A stretch of DNA of 64,000 nt from Macquaria australasica (Eukaryota; Chordata; Actinopteri; Centrarchiformes; Percichthyidae): the NCBI GenBank assembly GCA_005408345.1, contig SEMN01000704.1, positions 62,001-126,000 on the forward strand. The letters run 5' to 3'. Below, piece by piece: positions 35,421 through 44,579 of this stretch. The position numbers and the translations under genes are program-made. Within the stretch, counting starts at the first letter, position 1, and every line of letters begins with the position of its first letter. Below the pieces are notes generated by a model. That model was given only the letters and a program-made list of their open reading frames with translations, searched no databases and was not told the origin of the DNA.

Positions 35421-36720
35421 TGTACCACTATCACTATCAAATTCACAAAGCAATTCATGTAGCAGCTATAAATAGCTATTTAACTTAAAATGACTGGCAT
35501 GGCAGAGTTCATGGTGGATAATGGTCTCTTTATGTAGGTGTTCTGGCTAGGGGCATGAGTACAGTCAGTATTAATAGCAAGAATGAAAGCAGAGTAATTG
35601 TTGCACAGTGGATGCATATTTACAGTATATCACCGTTTTCATCATACAAATCACAAACACCTACAGTATAAATACAGTATATTCAGAACCCACACATGTA
35701 TGTATATTTATTCACCCAATACACATAAATGCAAAGGCAACATTGATAAAAGATCAAAGAAAGGCAGTTAATTTTAATTCAGATAACTTGAGCTTTTTGA
35801 TCTTTTTGAAATCACTTTTGAAGCAGCACCAAAGTGTGTGTGCATGTGCGACCATGCACCTGTCCAATGTCAGACACAATAAAAGAGAAGTAAAATTATA
35901 CTTTATAATAATTTCCAAGAACGAAAGAGTGGAGGGAGTCAGCTTCTTGTACGTTCCTGTTCCACAGAGCCTTAAGCTTGGAAAGGTTGTGCTGACTGGT
36001 TAAATCTGAGCAGACACCTTAAGTGTAGAAACATCCAACTAGGCATCCTGCCTTCGTCTTTTCAGCTGTGGAACACGGAAACTCAGACAGGGAAACTGAT
36101 AATGGTGTTTTCTGTAGTTGAACTGGCATTGTCAGCTCAACTACCTTGCCCTGGGGCACGAAACAACTAAAGTGAGAATCAAAAGCAAAATGACAAGCAT
36201 GAAAAGCAATTTTATCTTGTGTTTGGACCCTGCAAGGTTGTCTTAGGATGTTTTTGACAAATTATATTTTTGTACTATATTTCTTTATCACCTTAGTAGA
36301 GATTAATGTACTTAACAGCTTACATACCCAAAATAAAATCAGCAAAAGGTTATTTGAGCTAAATGCTAACGTAACCTTGCTGAGGCTACAGCTTAGAGTG
36401 ATGAAAGTTGAGCCATGTCTGAAAATGTAGAATGCTTGAGATGTCCTAAAATGGTCCAATGGCCACTGTTTTCCAAGACGCTGCCGCATTAATTCCAAAG
36501 AAAGTTGCCTTCTCTGAGAGAGCCGGCTGACTTACCACACATGAATGGCACGAAATACATATACTAATGTGCCTCTTTGAGACTTTCTACATTTCATTGA
36601 ACACTATTTCTAAAATTGTGAAAATAGAAAGAAACATTTGGGGGTGTTTGTGACAGTCAGTAAACTGTCTTCATAGTTTTTACAGATATTTCTTTTGTAA
36701 TGATTATGTTTGTAGGATCT
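35421..36720. other. Unassigned DNA
   Basis: The 131-codon frame at 35608-36003 has no recognisable motif. Nothing else is visible. Confidence 0.4.
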
Positions 36721-36728
36721 CTGTAAAT

Positions 36729-37457
36729 CAGTCTTTCCCAAACTTAGGGTCACGACCCAAAATGGGTCATGGACCCGTGTAAAATGCATAACAATGCTAT
36801 GATATCAGAATTCATTCGCTGGTCTGTTCAGCTCAAATGCTGTGTGCTACGCACGTACTCATAGAACTGGAGTTACATCCAGTAACTACTTTTCTTTGCT
36901 ACGCTGGTCTGTTCAGCTGAGATGCTGTGTGTGGGGCTGTTAACCCCCCCACCACCCCTTCTCACGAACCTGGACCTGAAACATGTTCGTGCTCTCTGAC
37001 TGAGGTAACGTTGAGTGTTAGCTGAGATTGCTGATGTTATCTTGCTAGCCGCGACTGACTCGCAGGCTCGTCCCTAATGTGGATTAGGCAGCAAAGTGCA
37101 TTTATTCAACATTGTTTTGACGGTGGAAGAGTCAGTAATGTGTGTGTTACATTTGTTTTAAAATTGTTAGTGTGTATGTGTTTTAGTTTCCATGCCGGGC
37201 AAATGTAAGAAATTCTGTGTGTGTGTGTGTATATGACTAATGTGGTGGTGACAAGTGAGAGTGGTGAATTTTAATGATAATATCCTCTCTGTCATCTACC
37301 TCTCTCTCAGTCAAGACATTCATGGTTTGTTGTGTTCTATATTAGTAGTTTATAAATGTAGATGTTATGGCAATTCATGATTTTTGTAAGTTTGGGTCCC
37401 ATGGAGAATCCAAATTTCTCTTTTGGGTCTCGGGCTGAAAACGTTTGGAAACCCCTG
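36729..37457 (+). mobile_element. 729-bp hAT MITE with 8-bp target duplication
   Basis: Left end CAGTCTTTCCCAAACTTAGG, right end AACGTTTGGAAACCCCTG, which are inverted relatives of the hAT consensus CAGGGGTTCCCAAAC. It is flanked by CTGTAAAT on both sides (36721-36728 and 37458-37465), the 8-bp duplication of the hAT superfamily. It contains no transposase frame. Confidence 0.9.
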
Positions 37458-37512
37458 CTGTAAATATAAAGAGTACAGTATAGACCTATGGAGTGAAAAT
37501 AGACTCAATATT

Positions 37513-37704
37513 ATTTGTAAATGTGTATTCCATGATTTGTAATGGAAAAACGAGATTTGTAACTGAAAAAAAAAGATTTGTAGCTGAAAAACAAGATTTG
37601 TAAATGTGTATTACATGATTTGTAACTGAAAAACAAGATTTGTAACTGAAAAACAACATTTGTAACTGGAAAAAAAACGATTTGAAAATATTTTACTTAC
37701 AGAC
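37513..37704 (+). repeat. Long inverted arm of about 20-bp subrepeats (left)
   Basis: Tandem copies of GATTTGTAACTGAAAAACAA with variants, including a GTAAATGTGTATTACATG unit, ending GAAAATATTTTACTTACAGA. The inverted partner is 40708-40821, nearly identical over its whole length. The 3.0 kb between them holds nested repeats. It looks like the long terminal inverted repeats of a DNA transposon of unknown family. Confidence 0.8.
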
Positions 37705-37717
37705 CAGGCTTACAGAC

Positions 37718-38026
37718 CTCTCCCCTTCTGTTGCTTTCTGCAGGTATTTCTGCCTCCGGAGCTGTAGAGTCTGTGTATGTGGTTGCTGCCGCCTGCTGCC
37801 CCCGTGCTCCTGCTCTACACCCGCTGCTGCTGTTGCTGTTGTTGCTCTTGTTATTAGTATTGCTATTATAATGTTGCTCTTAGTGTTGTTTCTGTTGGTG
37901 TTAACATCAATGCCATTACCATATCTATGCTGTATTGAGCTGCTGTATGTTCTCTTTCCTCCTGCTCTCTCTCTCCCGCTCCCCCCTTCCCCCTTCAACC
38001 CAACCGGTCAAGGCAGATGACCGCCC
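37718..38026 (+). mobile_element. L2 LINE 3'UTR fragment without its tail
   Basis: Runs from CTCCCCTTCTGTTGCTTTCT through the CTG-rich and CTCCTGCTCTCTCTCTCCCG parts to GGCAGATGACCGCCC, then joins the inverted-duplication arm. The tail is missing, so it was interrupted or deleted at 3'. Two long overlapping frames (112 and 101 codons) are by-products. Confidence 0.8.
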
Positions 38027-38515
38027 GCAGATGATCCTTTTAGAGGAAATGCTGTGATGTTTTGTTGTTTACACCTTATCATACCTACCAAGTGGTTGTA
38101 ATGTGATAATCACTGGCAGGATAGAAATGTCTGCTGTAACGTGGACATCACATTTACAGGGTTCTGGCCAATGGAGGGATAAATGAGACAGGAGTTCGGA
38201 CATCAATCCTTGCCATGGATATGACCAATTGTTAATCCATCTCAAGATATTTTTCTGAATGGTTCTGAATCGAATTCACATTGGGAATTTGTGTGCAATA
38301 TCAAGAACATATTCAGGTAGTGAGGCTAAGTAAGGGATAATGCACAGTTAGCAGGTCATTATTGCAGAAATAAACCCAGATAGGGTGATGCAGGACCCCG
38401 AAGTGTAATTTTTATTGATTTAAAAATTATTTTATTGCTTCCGCTAAAAAACCGCCAGTTAGATTCTACGGTTGGAACTGCATCTATAGCAACATAAACT
38501 CTGTAGCCTTCTTAA

Positions 38516-39285
38516 AGGGAAAATCCGTCGTCTGTCATTTGGATGTTCACCCAGTGTTGATGGTATATGTAGCCAATTAAAGCAATAACTCCTCAGTGTG
38601 TGCTATGTTGGCTGAGAAAGCAGAGTTATCTTGCTGCAAAATCTGTTGTTCTTCCGGCACCAGCACCATCATAGTGACGTAGATGGAGGCACGGAACTAC
38701 AGGCTATTTCAGCTTGGATTTCTAGTCTCAGCCTGTGGGGAGCCAGGGGGCATGCTGCTGCTCAAAAACAAAACTTGTTCTCTTAGCTTGTAAACTAACT
38801 ACGTTTCCAACAGCGAAAATAGCATCCCAAAATATGCAGAGGATGTTATGGACGAGGATACATTTACAGGGGTGTTTTGGCTGACTTGGATATTCAGCCG
38901 TATTTATTCTAGCCAGAGTATACAGATAAAGAAATGCAGAGGAGAGACAGAGGCTGCGGTTGCATCTGCGTTAGCCGTGCAAGAGGATATGGCCAGCGGG
39001 GACCATCCCGAACCTGAGCTGGTTGTGCCTTTGCTCAGATTGCCCCCAAATGGCAACAGAAACTGAATCATTCTGCTGAAATCAATGTCAGCGTGGGTCG
39101 TTTTTGTTGGATGCTGTCACTGACACCAACCCTGGGAGCCCGTGTGTGAGTTACTAAGCATGAAAGTTTTACTCACTTGGACAGAGGTGTGCTGGAGACC
39201 TTCTTCATGATCCCGAAGATAAACTGGAAAAGAAATCCCGGTACATGCTAGTGGACATCCACGTGACACGTGGTGAATTTTCCCT
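38516..39285 (+). mobile_element. TTAA-flanked DNA element with internal deletion
   Basis: Left end AGGGAAAATCCGTCG; right end ...GAATTTTCCCT. The terminal inverted repeats match at 26 of about 36 bases, including 9 of the first 9. TTAA lies on both sides (38512-38515 and 39286-39289), as in piggyBac/Kolobok elements. The homologous copy in the right arm is longer by about 500 bp (51663-52165), so this copy has an internal deletion. The right-arm copy has lost its own distal end. A 72-codon frame lies inside and its product is not recognised. Confidence 0.65.
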
Positions 39286-39522
39286 TTAAGATTAGCCTAC
39301 TTAGCTGTTATAATTCAAGATACACGGAACAATTGTTATGTAACTGGCAATCGAGTAAGTTTTACCGTTGGAGTTTTGAACAGATGCATAAAGCACCCGA
39401 CTGAGGTTCAGATCTTTGTTTCTTGCAACCTCTCTTGGTTTTTCTGCGTTTTCTTCTGACCTTTTTCTTTTTTTTTCTGGGTACAGTTCAGTTATTAACC
39501 ATGAAACCATGAGCCCAGAGCA

Positions 39523-39572
39523 ACGGTCTGTTATTCACAGCTGCAGTCAGCTATTCAGAAATAACAGACCGT
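39523..39572. repeat. 50-bp hairpin
   Basis: ACGGTCTGTTATT (39523-39535) pairs with AATAACAGACCGT (39560-39572) around a loop with a second, imperfect CAGCTGCAGTCAGCT palindrome. It is probably a hairpin from an interspersed repeat, present only in the left arm. Confidence 0.6.
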
Positions 39573-39752
39573 AGAATGCAATAATTGACCAATCAGACCT
39601 GAGTATTCAACAAAGCCGTGTAATAATTTATATTAATACATATAACAAAAGAATCTCAGGTCCACTTACTCCGTTGTTCTGGAGCTTCCGATTGTATCAC
39701 ATGATCTTCATCAGCAGATTAAGAGAACTGTAGATGTTCAAACTTTCCATTA

Positions 39753-40158
39753 TTGTTATTAGTATTGCTATTATAATGTTGCTCTTAGTGTTGTTTCTGT
39801 TGGTGTTAACATCAATGCCATTACCACAGCTATTGCTTTACATCCCTATGTGGAACTGTATTGTGCTGCTGTATGTTCTCTTTCCTCCTGCTCTCTCTCT
39901 CCCGCTCCCCCCCTCCCCCTTCAACCCAACTGGTCGAGGCAGATGACCGCCCACCTAGAGCCTGGTTCTGCTCGAGGTTTCTACCTGTTAAAAGGCAGTT
40001 TTTCCTTGCCACTGTCGCATAGTGCTTGCTCATGGTGGGAACTGTTGGGTCTCTGTAAATATAAAGAGTCGGTCTAGACTTGCTCTATTCGAAAAAGTGC
40101 CCTGAGATAACTTTGTTATGATATGGCGCTATATAAATAAAATTGAATTGAATTAAAT
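39753..40158 (+). mobile_element. L2 LINE 3'UTR and tail (subfamily A)
   Basis: Runs from TTATTAGTATTGCTATTATA to the GAATTGAATTAAATTGA tail. It shares its 5' junction with the right-arm copy, but the diagnostic segment reads GTCGCATAGTGCTTGCTCAT, whereas the right arm has the other subfamily's version. It is flanked at 3' by a foldback element. Overlapping frames on both strands are shadows. Confidence 0.85.
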
Positions 40159-40160
40159 TG

Positions 40161-40310
40161 AAAAAGCAGATGCCGGCTGAACCTACCCCTAACCACCGAG
40201 GGGCGATGCTACGGGAAACACATTTCGACAGGGGAACGGGCTTCCACACAACACCATTGTAGCGTCGCCCCTTGGTGGTTAGGGGTAGGTTCAGCCGGCA
40301 TCCGCTTTTT
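40161..40310. mobile_element. Foldback element with 52-bp arms
   Basis: The left arm (40161-40212) begins AAAAAGCAGATGCCGGCTGA. The right arm (40259-40310) is its reverse complement with 3 mismatches in 52. The 46-bp loop starts GGGAAACACATTTCGACAGG. It lies directly against the L2 tail. A palindromic MITE is the best explanation; no flanking duplication was confirmed. Confidence 0.85.
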
Positions 40311-40707
40311 GCCTGGACTGGCTGTTTTCCCAGCACAACAACTCTACCACCTAGCAGTAGCTTATTTAAACCATATATTTACATTTATAGGTTACTGTAT
40401 AGAGTCTATGGTTGGTAAATGCATGTGCTCTAATCGAGGGGCGACAAGCTATTCTGTCTATTTAGAAAAACGTCTTTCCTACTTTGAAATTAAACATGAA
40501 TACGCCGAAAGTCCAGATGTCCCAGTTTTCCACCAGCAGTTAAAGGCATCATGCATTTAAGAATCTGTGGAGCTGGGACCAGCGTTAAAATAGTCTCAAA
40601 ATCCTGAAAGCGAAAGTAACCTGATCCGTCTGTAACACGAGACATTTGTATGCGCAGGAAGCTTTTTGAAAGCGAAAAGGATCAGATCTGAGAAGCTGAA
40701 GTTAAAA
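40311..40707. other. Unassigned DNA between foldback and right arm
   Basis: It may be residual interior of the long-inverted-arm element. The 83-codon frame at 40309-40560 has no recognisable motif. Confidence 0.4.
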
Positions 40708-40821
40708 GTCTGTAAGTAAAATATTTTCAAATCGTTTTTTTTCAGTTACAAATCTTGTTTTTCAGTTACAAATCATGTAATACACATTTACAAATCTTGT
40801 TTTTTCAGTTACAAATCATGG
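40708..40821 (-). repeat. Long inverted arm (right), partner of 37513-37704
   Basis: The reverse complement begins CCATGATTTGTAACTG and repeats the same 20-bp unit, ending TTTTACTTACAGAC. It is shorter than the left arm by about two units. Confidence 0.8.
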
Positions 40822-40831
40822 CACAGCCTGG

Positions 40832-42820
40832 TTTTGTTCCAACATGACCTTTCCTCTGGCGCTACCTTCAGGCCAAACTTTACATTTTTTTACTTTACTA
40901 GTGGTAAGAATATAAGTGTAACAAAGTAGTTTCTCCTTTCTTCATCAATGCAACAATTTTGTTCTAGTTAGCAAGAAAGATTACGGTCGCATGAGCCGCT
41001 AGTGTGGCTACTGGTCTTACCTGCACCCACTGATTCCTCTTTCTTCTTGTAACCAACTTTATAGCACTTTTTGTGTCTTCTATTAGTAAAGACTGCCTCT
41101 AGCCATAATGTTGGCCTGTAATCACAGCAACTCACTTTTTTAGTCTAAAACCTGTAGTCTATTTGGGTTGCTTATTCAGACAAAGCAAAGCAGAGCACAG
41201 CAATATAAATTCACTCTGGGTCCAGGGTGACAGCTTTCATGACGCTGGTATGGCAATAATCAGTTTTGATGGCTTGGGCAATAAAAGCTTGAATGAAATG
41301 TATGTGTGTGTGTAAAAGCACAAAAAGGAGGAAGAGTTTTATATTTGTCTCCTCAAGGATTTTAAAAATGCCTAACATGCCAGTAGTTTATAGTCTTGTA
41401 CAGATGCTACATGGTTATCTGAGAAATGTTTGTGGAATTCAGTTATTTTTACTTGATTGAAAGTGTCTGTAACAAAAAAAAAAAAATTTTTTTAAAACAA
41501 CTACTGTGGTGAGATAATTACACAAAAAAATATGCATAGTAAGCCTGACTTCATCTATCTGTTAAAGACTTAATCTGTCTGTTAAGGTAATGGCTTTGTG
41601 TCCTTTACGTAAATGTTCTGTAATAGCTCTATTCAGACATGTCAGGATTATACAGTAAGGGGCTTAATACTCAATATTATGTGCCTGATACATGAGAGGG
41701 AGTAGTGCCACTGCTGGAGAACAGCTGGGAGTGTCCCTAGTTTTCTCTAAGGCTGCATCAGTGATGGATTTAAAATACTTATTTTGCAGATGAAGCCATA
41801 ATTAATGACAATCATGAGCATGACGGATGCTGACTCCCACTTCTCACAGTAAACCCTCTGCTGCCTACTCTATACTATGAGTAGCCATGCTAGTAGCTTT
41901 GTAAGGCTATACATAAGCACAGCAGTGATTTGAATGCTCACAACACCATGCACACACACACACACACACGTCGATGGCAGCAAGCTATGCAAGGGGCTGG
42001 CCTGACCATCGGTTCAGTGTATTGCCGAAGGACATTTCGACATGTGAACAGCATTTCAAAACATAAAGAATAAGAAAAAAATATCAAAATCACCATATTA
42101 CAAACTTACAAATTTTACTTTCTTTTTCAATAATAGAGGATATCACATGAGAAGGGTGTACTGAGTCATGGATTTAAGTTATAGATTTATTGTGATTGAC
42201 GTCACAACATATATGTAAAAGGTGAATGGTTGAAATTGTTAAGTCCAAATGAGGAATTTTTTGCAAACATGTAATTTTTAGCAGTGTAATCTTGCCTTCT
42301 GAGTGACTTCTATTGTTTTTGAAACAGCAAATGAATGACACTAATAAAAAACAACATGTAATCTGAGGCCTCAGATTATACTGTGGCAGAGATTCTTTAC
42401 CCAAATAGAGAGAGATTTGTATACATTATCCTTTAGCATCACAAATGTGGCTTTCAGTGCATTTGAAAAGCTCCCTTGAAAGAAAAACTTCAAGGGGATG
42501 AAGTCAGAATTCCAGTTATCTGCTGGTCTTAAAAGCAGGGACGGAGACTGCTCAGTAACATACAGACATTTTACTGACTAAGATGGTTTCTTTGGAGGAG
42601 TTTAATTGGTGCTGCTGGGAGAAACTGCCTTGATTATTTCATGTCTTTCTGAAAGTAAGCACTTCTTTGGCTCAAACACTCCTCTACCGCATCTCCACTC
42701 CCTCTCTCCCTTTTTTCTCCCCTTTATTTTTACTTCATCTTCTCTCCTCTGTCTGTTCTATCTGTGTCGTTCCCTCTCTCCTCCTCCCTCCTATCTCCTC
42801 CTGTCCTCTGGCCCCTGACA
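40832..42820. other. Unassigned DNA with a (CA)n tract
   Basis: (CA)n lies at 41951-41969. A repeat-free AT-motif block lies at 41725-41850. The stretch 42690-42820 is strongly pyrimidine-rich. No gene recognised. Confidence 0.4.
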
Positions 42821-42821
42821 G

Positions 42822-42883
42822 CACCTCCTTATCACCTCCTGCTGAATGAAAATGCTGCCAGCTCATTTGCGAACAATCAGTGA
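42822..42883 (+). other. Candidate terminal exon fragment
   Basis: A very long pyrimidine tract ends in CCCCTGACAG at 42821. The next 59 nt are open (PPYHLLLNENAASSFANNQ) and end at a TGA at 42881-42883. No downstream AATAAA was identified close by. The acceptor is strong, but so short a frame could be chance. The block could also be conserved non-coding DNA. Confidence 0.15.
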
Positions 42884-43639
42884 TGTCAGTACACAAAGGA
42901 GCACACAAAGCTCCTCTACTCCTCTCCAGAAAGTTTTTGGATGAGGTAATTACTGGAGAGGAGATTGGAGTCGGGCCAAGATGCAAATCCACAGCAAGAG
43001 AGAGAGAGAGAGGGGAAGACAAGACGTGAGAAAAGACAGGCGAAGAAAGAGATTGAGGAAAACTGAGAAAGGGTCAGAGAAACTGAGGGGAGAGAGGAGG
43101 AGGGAAAGGAGGCAGGTAAAGTGAAGCTCTACCGATTTCATGAATATTTTTTCCAGAACAATATACGGAATCAAATATTCATGGCCCAGGTAGAGGCCTG
43201 GTGCTCAGACTCCCTTCCCCTCTCTGTAATCAGCTCCCTGACAGTTTTTATTTACACAAAAATACCACTGCGGTCATTACAGCCATTACCTGTTTGTACA
43301 AAGATCACATTCTCATCCTCAACCAGCATCATACCAGGACCTCTAAACAGTCACACTGACTTCCTGTCTGAAGAACTGTGCAGCCTGTGCTATCATCAAA
43401 TATAATTGGACAATATGACGATATACCCCATACAATGAGACAATATAAATTTGTCAACCAGAGGTTTTTGAACATCATCTAAATATGCTCTGCATTCAAA
43501 ATCATCTTAAAGGGGATGGATGGGGTTGAGGTCAGGCCTCAGGGGGGCCAGAGGAAACAGACATGTTGAAACAGGGAAGGGCCTTCCCCGATCTGTTGCC
43601 ACAAAGCGGGAAGCATACTATTGTCTAATATATCCGTGT
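42884..43639. other. Unassigned DNA
   Basis: A purine-rich patch lies at 42995-43115. No gene recognised. Confidence 0.4.
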
Positions 43640-43648
43640 GTACAGTAC

Positions 43649-44111
43649 ATAGGCTGTATATAAAGATGGACGACGCGTCTCTGCTTCCTCCCACTGTACA
43701 AAAATGAAGCCAAAATACCCCAGATACAGGAGCTGCCATCTTGCGCTGGTGACATCATTTGGAGCCAGAGTCTGTGCAGTAGTGTCTGCGGTGGAGCTGG
43801 GGTATTGAGTTCCTGCCTATTTATCCGCCTGAACCAATCACGAGCACACTCACAGCATCAAATAACTAATTAAAACCAAACTTATCAGAAAAATGAACAC
43901 TTGAACAAACATCAGTGTGATAAGAACTACCAAAAAATGACAGAAACCATCTTTGGGAATATTTTATTTGAAGTGTACTTTGATTTTTCAGTTTGGCCCA
44001 TGTCCCATCGGCTAACATGGAGGGGGCGGGGTTTATGACTTATACTGCAGCCAGCCACCAGGGGATGATTTGGGGAGCTGTCATATCGTCCATCTTTATA
44101 TCCAGTGTATG
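43649..44111 (+). mobile_element. 463-bp MITE with 9-bp flanking repeats
   Basis: The left end reads GCTGTATATAAAGATGGACG and the right end CGTCCATCTTTATATCCAGT, near-perfect inverted copies. It is flanked by GTACAGTAC (43640-43648 and 44112-44120). Internal phrases (CGGATACAGGAG-like, GGGGTTTATGACTTATACTG) match a very common fish repeat. A duplication of 8-9 bp suits hAT. Confidence 0.75.
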
Positions 44112-44120
44112 GTACAGTAC

Positions 44121-44575
44121 CATAACAATGACCTTCATCAGAACTAAGGGGCCTAGTCCAAACCATGAAAAATAGCTGCAGATCAAAAATAGGATAGTGT
44201 AGCGACCAGCCGTCAGAATTACATCACCGTCCACCTGTCAAGAGTTCATTCATGTTTCCCACAGTTAACGCCCACAATCTTCCAATAATCCAATCACAAC
44301 CCCCCCAAAAAAACCCTGAGCTTGACTCACTGTTACAGCCCTGCTAGCACCATGAATTACTAAGCTAAGTGCCACTACATCACTAAAAATGCCACTACAA
44401 GAATCACAGGAAGGCTATGCGGTCTCAAAGATTCAGTAGTAGGTTATACGTAATATATAATTACCACTACAACTCAAAAGAAAAAGTTCGTAGTGAAACA
44501 GATTGGGTAATGATGAACATGCCACCCATGAGAAAACAGCTGCGGCCAGAATTACGGACATTACCAAACACGTTG
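44121..44575. other. Unassigned DNA
   Basis: No recognisable gene or repeat. Confidence 0.4.
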
Positions 44576-44579
44576 AGCC

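Larger units (their letters stand above)
38027..40145 (+). repeat. Left arm of a large inverted duplication
   Basis: It matches the reverse complement of 51086-54190 in colinear blocks: 38031-38178 with 54047-54190; 38384-39237 with 52166-53035; 39238-39275 with 51626-51662; 39606-40145 with 51086-51618. The blocks are very similar: a 72-codon frame in each copy (38848-39066 and 52345-52563) differs by one residue. The left arm alone has 38179-38383 and 39276-39605. The right arm alone has the 51663-52165 interior and an LTR-derived insertion. The frame is conserved because the copies are recent; no function is implied. Confidence 0.85.

Noticed and set aside
35608..36003. 131-codon frame
   Set aside because: No conserved motif or gene-like context; AT-rich DNA gives such frames by chance.
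38848..39066. 72-codon frame shared with 52345-52563 as a conserved small gene
   Set aside because: Both copies lie in a recent duplication, so similarity does not show selection; no known domain is visible.
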